Source: Paenibacillus qinlingensis
GTDB lineage: Bacteria; Bacillota; Bacilli; Paenibacillales; NBRC-103111
Direction of reading: 5' to 3'
Length of the DNA: 64,000 bases
Assembly: GCF_013204845.1 (NCBI RefSeq)
Contig: NZ_JABMKY010000035.1
Location: 1 to 64,000, forward strand
Shown here: positions 53,008 to 61,100 of the stretch, piece after piece
Position numbering within the stretch: the first letter of the stretch is position 1
Layout of the letters: every line of letters starts with the position of its first letter
The notes under the pieces: generated by a model
Databases searched by the model: none
What the model saw: only the letters and a program-made list of their open reading frames with translations
What the model was told of the DNA's origin: nothing
Position numbers and translations under genes: made by a program

Positions 53008-54402
53008 TTACGCTTTGTTCTCCTGATTGTAAAGCTCGCTCGGCACGATTTTATGTGATTTTTCGCTAACGATCCGCGGCAAACGTCCGAGGCGAGCCGC
53101 CAACTGGGACAGCGACTGCTCGTAGAAGTAAGCGAGACCTGTGCGGATTGTATCCTGGAACGGCGAGGTCCAACGGTCGCGGTCAAAGCCGTCGGGGCCG
53201 AACCAGGCACCGAGCAAGGAGCCGACGCTTGCGCCGAAGCTGTCTGTATCGTTGCCTTGCGCGACTTGCTTGCAGATCCCATCACCAACATTCTCGGCGA
53301 ACAGGAATGTGTTGATGAGTGTGCCGATTTCCTGATGGATGCCGCAATGCTGGAACTCACCGTATCGCGTGTGAATGGCGTCATACGCTTCAAGCCAATC
53401 GCCAGCTTTTATGACGATGTCTCGACATGTCGAAGCTGATTCGTAGAAGCGACTTCGCTGCGGGATGAACTGCAGAGCGGTGTCAATGACCGCGATCCGG
53501 TCATCCAAGACCTGAGCTGCAGCGATGGCAGCGGCCAAGAACATAGTTGCGTAAACGCCCGTGCGGCGGTGCGTGAAGCTCGCGTCGCGCCAAGCAAGTT
53601 CAGCCGCGAGCGCTGGATTGCCCGGACAGGCATAGCCGTAGGCGTCCGCGCGGATAGCGGCGCCGCATAGCTCGCTGTCTGGCGTCAGCACGTCACCCCA
53701 ACGCTGAATCTCTTCGAGCGGGATTGGTGATTTGTCAAGCTCCAAGTAACTAAGCCCAGATCGGAGCAGCATGACGCGCTCTGGTCCCCATGTCGTGCTG
53801 ATAGGGAGGTGATTAAGCCATAGATTGCGCACGTCTAGCTGCGTGAAAGCGGTCCCGAATTGCTCGAGTGCGAGCATGCCCATCAGCGTGTAGTTGATGT
53901 CATCGTCTGCCGCCACGAATTGTATGCGATCACGTGCTGTTTCGAACCAGGACCAGTGGCGTCTGCCGAGAGCACGAAGCATCTCGTCAGATATGTAAGC
54001 GCGAAGTGGCCATTCTCCGACTTTTGAGAAGGCTTCGCGCATCTCGTACAAATTCGGATTTACTTCCAGCGGCTTTCCGAGCATGGAGCCGCACACGGAG
54101 GAAAGAAATGCCGTCTCCACGCGGCGTGAGCTCTCCTCCAAATTCACCGCACTCAGCATGCCTAGAGGTCTCGCCGGATCGCATTCTTTCCAAATCTCTT
54201 CAATTGTATCGGGTTCATAGTAGGGCCAATCGTGCCGCAGCGGCATTGCTGCGAGTGATTGTGCAAATGTGAAATAAGCGTCATAGCTCGTAGGTAAACT
54301 TTCAAGACGATGCAGATAACCGGACGTGTCATGGCCTTGGGCAAATTTATTGCGTAGAATGACGGAGAGCTGGTCTTTCAGGAAAGGAAGGGATAGTAGC
54401 AT
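53008..54402 (-). CDS. ADP-ribosylglycohydrolase family protein (DraG-like)
   Basis: 464 residues. The dinuclear metal ligands of the family are visible: GSMLGKPLE at about 105, DDDINYTLMG at 165-175 and GNDTDSFGASVG around 383-394. Such enzymes remove ADP-ribose or act on related glycosidic bonds; some metabolise nucleosides. The ATG at 54402 follows a GGAGG; longer in-frame starts up to 54510 are possible but overlap the next gene's end. It follows an AraC regulator gene (92 bases away). Confidence 0.85.
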   Translation of the reverse strand: MLLSLPFLKDQLSVILRNKFAQGHDTSGYLHRLESLPTSYDAYFTFAQSLAAMPLRHDWPYYEPDTIEEIWKECDPARPLGMLSAVNLEESSRRVETAFLSSVCGSMLGKPLEVNPNLYEMREAFSKVGEWPLRAYISDEMLRALGRRHWSWFETARDRIQFVAADDDINYTLMGMLALEQFGTAFTQLDVRNLWLNHLPISTTWGPERVMLLRSGLSYLELDKSPIPLEEIQRWGDVLTPDSELCGAAIRADAYGYACPGNPALAAELAWRDASFTHRRTGVYATMFLAAAIAAAQVLDDRIAVIDTALQFIPQRSRFYESASTCRDIVIKAGDWLEAYDAIHTRYGEFQHCGIHQEIGTLINTFLFAENVGDGICKQVAQGNDTDSFGASVGSLLGAWFGPDGFDRDRWTSPFQDTIRTGLAYFYEQSLSQLAARLGRLPRIVSEKSHKIVPSELYNQENKA

Positions 54403-54493
54403 GGTGGAATCGGCCTCCATTGTTGTTTTGCTCTCATTATAACGAATAGCAAGAGAGGACCGCTTCTCAGAACACACTGAAACCTTCTCGATT

Positions 54494-55330
54494 TCAACTG
54501 AAAATACCACTTAATTGGTTGCGGTAGTCCGAAGGCTTCATACCGACTTGATCTTCAAAGGCACGATAGAAGGCGGCCTGACTCTGGAAGCCGCTTTGCT
54601 GGCAAATTTCCGTCACGGGCAGTGACGTGCGAATGAGGAGATTCTTCGCGGCATGTACACGGACAGAACGTAGATATTGGGAGAAGCCCATGCCAACCGC
54701 TTCCCGAAAGAGGGCTTGCGTGCGAGAGGGACTCAGATGCAGCAAAGAAGACACATCGTTTACTGTGAGTGCGTCATGGTATTGTTGCTCTAAGAACTGA
54801 ATAACTGGCCTGAGTGTACGGTATGCGCTAAGAACATTGCTCGCTTCTAGCCGGTCTGGGGACGGATTGTAGTACCGAAGGAGTGAGGCGCAAATGTTCA
54901 TCAGGTGGCCCTTGAGCATATAGGAGAACCCGGGTTCTCTGCGGGAGTATTCGTTCCACATCGTCAGCAACGCTTCTTTCATGCCAGATGTGGACTCCGC
55001 TGAAGCTGGAATACGATTCTCGAAACCTTCTGGGCGATATAGAAATGGCAACAGCAGTTCATTATCGGTGTGCAGCCAGATCGAAGGTTCGAAGAATGCG
55101 AACAGAAATTGCGCCGGTTGGTCCGGATCGGATTGGGCGCGGTGCGGTTCGACCGGATTCACGACGAATAAATCGCCTGGCTTGATAGGATAGCTCTTAT
55201 GACCAAAATGAAAAATGCCTTCCCCCTTCAAGCAGCAGCCAATTTCCAGCATACTATGCCGGTGGAATGGCTCGAGTCGATAATCGGGTACGTGCATCAT
55301 CATCTCAATTGGCAAATTCGTACGGTCCAC
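54494..55330 (-). CDS. AraC-family transcriptional regulator with cupin domain
   Basis: 278 residues. N-terminal cupin: EPFHRHSMLEIGCCLKGEG, then GDLFVVNPVEPHR. C-terminal AraC helix-turn-helix pair with SLLHLSPSRTQALFREAVG and EICQQSGFQSQAAFYRAFED. GTG start at 55330 with GGAGAGG seven bases upstream, although the frame reaches 55369. Its nearest downstream gene is the ADP-ribosylglycohydrolase, a likely target. Divergent from the membrane AraC regulator. Confidence 0.85.
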   Translation of the reverse strand: MDRTNLPIEMMMHVPDYRLEPFHRHSMLEIGCCLKGEGIFHFGHKSYPIKPGDLFVVNPVEPHRAQSDPDQPAQFLFAFFEPSIWLHTDNELLLPFLYRPEGFENRIPASAESTSGMKEALLTMWNEYSRREPGFSYMLKGHLMNICASLLRYYNPSPDRLEASNVLSAYRTLRPVIQFLEQQYHDALTVNDVSSLLHLSPSRTQALFREAVGMGFSQYLRSVRVHAAKNLLIRTSLPVTEICQQSGFQSQAAFYRAFEDQVGMKPSDYRNQLSGIFS

Positions 55331-55536
55331 AATGGGTCCTCTCCTTTCTGAATTCGCTGCGCAAAACATATATGTTTGCCAAATGGTTTTCTAAGGTTCA
55401 TGCTCTTTCAGCATAAATATTGATATTTCATTTTACCACATTGATTAGCAAGAAACCTTTTAACAGGGTACTGGATATTTCTAAAATGTTTGATTCCAGA
55501 GAATGGTTGCTTGATGCTTTACAAAAGTAACGTCGT

Positions 55537-55566
55537 TTGATTTAATTGGAACTATTAGGATATAGC
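55537..55566 (+). promoter_or_regulatory. Possible sigma-A promoter of the membrane AraC gene
   Basis: TTGATT (55537-55542), 18-base spacer, TATAGC (55561-55566), about 42 bases before the ATG. Confidence 0.35.
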
Positions 55567-55608
55567 GTGCAGATTAAACAATAGGATCGATAATCAAAGG
55601 GGCATCGT

Positions 55609-57828
55609 ATGAGTAAACGTCTACCTATATTTGTTTATTTCCGAAACAGATCCAACTCTTTATTCCTGCGGCTTGTTGCAGGGTTTTTGTGTATCATTCT
55701 GTTGCTAGTCTCCCTCACGCTTTATTCCATATCGGTGTCAAAGCTAAACGTTCGGAAGGAAATTGTTCAATACAACACCCTTATGCTCAATAGTACGATG
55801 GAGAGTTACGAGAAGCATATCGAAATGATTAATAAACAAATGCACTTATATCTTTATACCGATGAAGTTCAACGTTTTCAATATACACCCCAATATATTA
55901 ATTATCCGATTCTGCAAAAAGAAATCAATTCCTGGGTGTCCAATTCCTATCTGTTCATCGATAATATCGTTTTGTATACAAAGCGTGATGAATTTATTCT
56001 GGAGAAAGGCACAAGTACGGATGCACAAACGATGTTCAATGTATTCCAAATGAGCAAGGAATACCCGCTGGATTTCTGGCGTCAGCAATTTGAGGAAAGC
56101 TACAGCAGTCGGATCTTACCTTCTGCCAGCTTCTATAATGAAAATTTTGGACACAGGGAAGACAATGGCCAGTTGATCCCGATCATATATAAAGCCAAGG
56201 GGAACAGCGGCTTCATGATTATTGTTTTTCTCGATGCGGATAAAATGTTTAATGCATTTCGCGTAGCTCCGAGTGATGACTTTATGATCTATAATGATCA
56301 AGGGCAAACCATATTTAATCGAGGGGACCAGGATTCATTTATTAGTTTAAGTGACTTGCAGAAGAACGACAGTAAAGAATTGGTCGTAAATGGCAAATAT
56401 TATTTTCATGCAAGGGGAAAAGTGAGTGGATTTACCTACATTCACCGTGTTCCGGTAGAGAATATTACTTCTCAAACTCGTCTGAATCTGTCACTGATCG
56501 CCATCTTAGTACTCTCGATCGCCCTTAGTGTGATTGCAGCACTTCTTATCGCTGCACGCATTAACAGTCCCTTGCAAAAGGTGATCAGATCCATGCAAGA
56601 AGGCAGACCTTTCCGATCGAATATAAGAGAGTTCGATATCATTAGCCATCAACTTTATGATAAACAAAAGACGGATCAGCAGCTTGCTCTTTTCAACCAG
56701 CTAAAAGCGATTCGACAAACGGATAAGACTTCAACCCTACTTGATTTTACCGATAAAAATTTCGTGTTTGTTCTTTCGCATGTGGTAAGTAAGGAGAATT
56801 ATGCTTGGGAGCATGTGTCCTTTCAGAAATGGCTATATTATATCAAAGCGTTTATTGAAAACGAGATAAACCAGGTATTTCCCAATTCATTAACGTTCCA
56901 AATTGAACATAATCAGATTCTGAGTCTTGTATTCGTTGAGAATATAGGTGATTTGGAAGATTTACTTGGACGGATGAAAGACACGTTTGGACAAGATCGT
57001 GAATACGGAAACATAACCATAGCAGTCACCTCCGTATACAGTCATTCGAAGTATATTGCAGATGCCTATCAAGAGGCTCAAGCTGTGCTTGGCAAGCGAA
57101 AGTTGATTGATGCCGTGCAAATTGTTACGCCTGAGCATGTGTCACGGCAACTTTCTGCATTTACGACGAATCAGGAAAAAGAATTCAGTGTGAATCTGCG
57201 AGAAGGCAATGTCGAGCAATTGGAAGCGTTCATGGCACGGTTATATGCAAAATGGGATGGAAATGAGCTTAGTGCGGAGTCGCTAACTAGCTTTGGCGAA
57301 ATACTATTGAGTAAAGTCAAAAATGAAATCTCTTTCATATTGGACGGGGGAGAGGACGACGCAATACACGCTTCGTTGCAACAGATTAGCGAAAAGATTC
57401 AACAGAGCATTACTGTCCATGAGGTGGAGATGTTGTTGCAAAAAGGGGTGGCGCTTGCTGCCAAAGCGGTTCGAGAGAGGAAGCTTAGGGCTGAGCAGAA
57501 AGATCCGATTACCAGCTTCGTGATGAATTATGTCAACGAGCATTATGCGGAAGACTTGTATTTGGATATTTTGGCTCAAAAGTTGAATTTAAGCGGCGGT
57601 TACTTATCCTCGTACTTTAAAGAAAAAACCGGTATGAATATCGTGGACTATATCAATGAAATTAGGATTATTAAAGCGACGGATCTTTTGGAAAGCAATC
57701 GGTTGAAAATTCACGATGTTGCAGAAGCGGTCGGTTATCGCAATAATACTTCGTTTAACCGGATGTTCAAAAAATATACCGGCGTCACGCCAACGGAATT
57801 CCGTAAAAATTTAAATACGCCTTCCTAA
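55609..57828 (+). CDS. Membrane-anchored AraC regulator with extracytoplasmic sensor (YesN-type)
   Basis: 739 residues. A transmembrane helix at about 19-42 and another at about 290-315 enclose an extracellular sensor of ~245 residues. The cytoplasmic part has a linker region and a C-terminal AraC helix-turn-helix (about 640-735; LDILAQKLNLSGGYLSSYFK and DVAEAVGYRNNTSFNRMFKK). Such one-component receptors control polysaccharide loci in Paenibacillus. The ATG follows AAAGGGG. It lies directly before the heparinase-type lyase gene, its probable target, with a terminator between. Confidence 0.88.
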   Translation: MSKRLPIFVYFRNRSNSLFLRLVAGFLCIILLLVSLTLYSISVSKLNVRKEIVQYNTLMLNSTMESYEKHIEMINKQMHLYLYTDEVQRFQYTPQYINYPILQKEINSWVSNSYLFIDNIVLYTKRDEFILEKGTSTDAQTMFNVFQMSKEYPLDFWRQQFEESYSSRILPSASFYNENFGHREDNGQLIPIIYKAKGNSGFMIIVFLDADKMFNAFRVAPSDDFMIYNDQGQTIFNRGDQDSFISLSDLQKNDSKELVVNGKYYFHARGKVSGFTYIHRVPVENITSQTRLNLSLIAILVLSIALSVIAALLIAARINSPLQKVIRSMQEGRPFRSNIREFDIISHQLYDKQKTDQQLALFNQLKAIRQTDKTSTLLDFTDKNFVFVLSHVVSKENYAWEHVSFQKWLYYIKAFIENEINQVFPNSLTFQIEHNQILSLVFVENIGDLEDLLGRMKDTFGQDREYGNITIAVTSVYSHSKYIADAYQEAQAVLGKRKLIDAVQIVTPEHVSRQLSAFTTNQEKEFSVNLREGNVEQLEAFMARLYAKWDGNELSAESLTSFGEILLSKVKNEISFILDGGEDDAIHASLQQISEKIQQSITVHEVEMLLQKGVALAAKAVRERKLRAEQKDPITSFVMNYVNEHYAEDLYLDILAQKLNLSGGYLSSYFKEKTGMNIVDYINEIRIIKATDLLESNRLKIHDVAEAVGYRNNTSFNRMFKKYTGVTPTEFRKNLNTPS

Positions 57829-57865
57829 AAAAGCGCTGCACTTGCAGAGCTTTTTTCTTTTTTTT
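57827..57865 (+). terminator. Terminator of the membrane AraC gene
   Basis: AAAAAAGCGCTGCA-CT-TGCAGAGCTTTTTT, then a further T run; begins at the stop codon. Confidence 0.85.
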
Positions 57866-57971
57866 AAAACAATTTCATGAAATGTGATACTATCTTCCGT
57901 TTTCCGAAGAAAATTGAAGGCATATCGGCTTTCGTTCATTTACGGAAAGAGTGGAATTTTTTTATGATGGT

Positions 57972-58003
57972 GACAGCACAGGAAGCGATAGTTCCTGCTG
58001 TTT
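57972..58003 (+). other. Hairpin in the lyase leader region
   Basis: ACAGCACAGGAA pairs with TTCCTGCTGT (two-base bulge) around GCGATAG. No T run follows, so it is not a terminator. It lies in the 287-base leader between the regulator and the lyase, in which no other gene is seen. Confidence 0.4.
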
Positions 58004-58045
58004 GCACGTTATGGTAGTCCAATCTCAGAAGAAAGGAGGAGATCA

Positions 58046-58069
58046 GTGAGAGCGCGATTCAAGGAGTAG
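58046..58069 (+). other. Possible seven-codon leader peptide ORF
   Basis: GTG then six codons then TAG, encoding MRARFKE, preceded by AAAGGAGGAG at six bases. The stop overlaps a further GGAG. It could be a leader peptide controlling the lyase, or chance. Confidence 0.25.
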
Positions 58070-58115
58070 GAGAGATAGATACCTTCAATCTTGTAAAGGG
58101 AGCTGATTAATTAGG

Positions 58116-61100
58116 ATGATGAGCTGGAAAACAAAGAAGCGAACAGCATTAGCAATCGTATTTTTGTTGATTTTTGGGTTGGTTGGCCCTTGGCCTCAGA
58201 TCGCTATGCCAACAGCCAAAGCAGCGTCCGTATGGCCAGCATCTACGTCGTGGAGTATGCCTTTCGGACCAGCAGATTCACAGGTTACCTCGCAAAATCC
58301 ACCTGACTTTCGATGGCCTGCCGTAAGCGGCGCAGACAAGTATGATCTTCAAGTCAGTCGCAGTGCAACCGTGTCAGAGGTGGTTTATGAGAATCAGACG
58401 TTGACGGACAATTTCTATAATTTCCCCCACGTGTTTGATTCAGGCACCTGGTATTGGCGGGTCAGATATCACCAGGCTGTAAGCGGGTGGTCGGAATGGA
58501 GTGATATTCGAAAGTTCCGAATTGAGGAACATAATGTCCCGTTCGTTGTTCCTCCTGTTAATGAGTTGATCGGGAGGGTCAGCACGCAGCATCCACGGGT
58601 GTTTACTACATCCGATAAGCTTATTGCTTTTCGCAGCCTTGCGCTAACGACAAATAAGTCGTTTTACGATGCTAAATTAGCATCGGTGATGGCTATCCTG
58701 AACAATGCGCTGCCTGCTCAACCGACGTTTCCTTATGAGTTGTCACATCCCCGGGATGAGGACTGGCTCAGCGCAACGCAAGCTCTTCGGAGTAATTCTG
58801 ATTTAATTGTTCGTCAGATGCTGGATGCCGCATTTGTATATCTCGTATCTGGTTCGCCTGATGTTGGGGCGAACGCCAAGGCTCGGTTATTACATATAGC
58901 TAGTTGGAATCCTAATGGTGCAACAAGTTATGACATTCAAGATCAGGTACATCGCTATATCGCGCTCTGCTCTGCCATGGCTTATGACTGGCTGTACGAT
59001 TTGCTGTCGCCTACGGAGCGCGCAGAGATTAAGACCATGATACAAAGTCGTACGCAGACGATGGTGAATGACATGGTTGTCGCGCATTCGATTCAGAAAA
59101 CCCCCTATGACCCCCATGGCTGGACAGGTATTGGGTTCATTGGCGTCATTGCCGTTGCCATGCTTAACGATATCCCAGAAGCTGAACAATGGTTCAGAGA
59201 TGTGGTTCCTGCCTACATCAATATTTTACCTCCCTGGGGTGGTGAGGATGGTGGCTGGGGCCAAGGAACAGGATATTGGCAATTTTCCTCTTTTTCCAAC
59301 AAGCAGTTTATGGATATCCTTTTAGCTGCAAGCGGCTTTAACTTGTATGACAAAGCCTATTCGCGCAACGAAGGGATGTATCCACTGTATGCGTTCCCAG
59401 TCGGCAGTCCGAAGGGGAATTTCGGCGACGATAGCGAACAGGTACCAGGCACCTCTACCGTAACGCTATACAATCGTCTTGCTCAGATGTCTGGCGACCC
59501 TCGCTTGAAGTGGGCAGCCGAAGCGATTGGAGCAGGTCCTAGCATAGAATTGAATAATTATTTTTACGGTGATGGGAGTTTAGCTGCTAGACCTCCCATG
59601 GATTTACCAGATTCCAGGTGGTTTCAGGATGTAGGCCAAGTTGCGATGCACTCGGAGCTCTATGATCCAGACCGTATCTCACTCTATTTTAAATCAACAC
59701 CTTACGGCAGCTTTAGTCACAGTCATGCGAATCAAAATGGCTTTGTACTCAATGCTTACGGCGAATCGCTGGCAATAGACAGCGGTTTCTATGATTCGTA
59801 TTTTAGCGATCATGATCAATATTTTGCCAAACAAACCTTTGCCTCGAATGCGATTACGCTCGATCGTAAGCAAGGACAGCCAATTGACGATATTACGGCT
59901 GATGGCAAAATAGAAGGATTTGTCACAAGTCGGGATTTCGATGCGACGAGCGGAGACGCGTCTGCCGCATACGCCGGCAAACTGGCAAAAGCGGATCGTC
60001 ATATCATTTATGTGAGGCCGGATGCCTTTGTTGTGATCGACCAACTGCAAGGTACGGATCCGAGTGGAAACGAATTTGAGTGGCGTCTGCATGCAGAGGA
60101 TGAATTAAGCATAGATAACGATCAGGCAGGCGCAACGATTATGAAGCGAGATGCAGGTCTCAAAGTACGGATGCTTGCCCCTGCTAATCTACACGCGACG
60201 TATGAAGATCAATTTCTGGATCAATTCGGCATTGAACATAAACCGAAGGGCAGTTATGCGAATGAAGAGCAGAAACATGCCGCTTTCATTACGCCGCAGA
60301 CGACGGCAACGACGTTCGTGGCTGCACTTAATCCCTTCAAACGCGGCACATCGCCCCCAAATGTAGTCTCCGAAAATCGCGGTGATTATATGAAATTGAC
60401 GTATGAGGGCGGTTCAGCTGTTTATGTCAGAATGGCAATGAGCGGTGAAGTCGATGCAGGAAGTATTCGTTTTAACGGAGCTGCTGTAGCGGTGAAGGGG
60501 AATACCATTCTGCTCGTTAACGGTACGAAAGTGGTCAAAGATGGTGCAACTGTCATCCAAAGCAGCCAACCTTCAACTATTGTCCTTGATGATGTCCAAT
60601 TATCTGTGTCCGGTTTACAGGAAACGGAAGTTAGTGTGGGGGTCCCGGGACTTACACGGGTGCGTGATAGCGCCAGTGGGGAGGATATTCCGAGCGGTGG
60701 AACGGTAGCGGAAGGGTTGTCAAATCGAGGTGTCCATTGGATGTATGCAGGCAGCACTCTTACCCTTCATGTGGAACAAGGCCAGCGGACTTTCAAACTG
60801 AACAACACACCGATGCCTCATCCCATGAATGCCACGACGATGCCGACGTTGATTGGTGGTGTATCCGACACCGTTACGCTGCAAGTTTACAGTGATACGG
60901 ATGATGTTCCTGTTGCTTGGGGGAACATCCACAACTCAGCTGGACTTTATGAAGTGGAATCAGCTCCTCCAGGATTCATATTCGTCAAACATGGCCGTCC
61001 AACCAACTTATACTTGGAAGAAAATGCAGCCATTATCGTTCGTGGACAGGGCGGTTTGCTCAAACTGAAACGTGTTGGCGATGGAGGTGCAGTCAATGCC

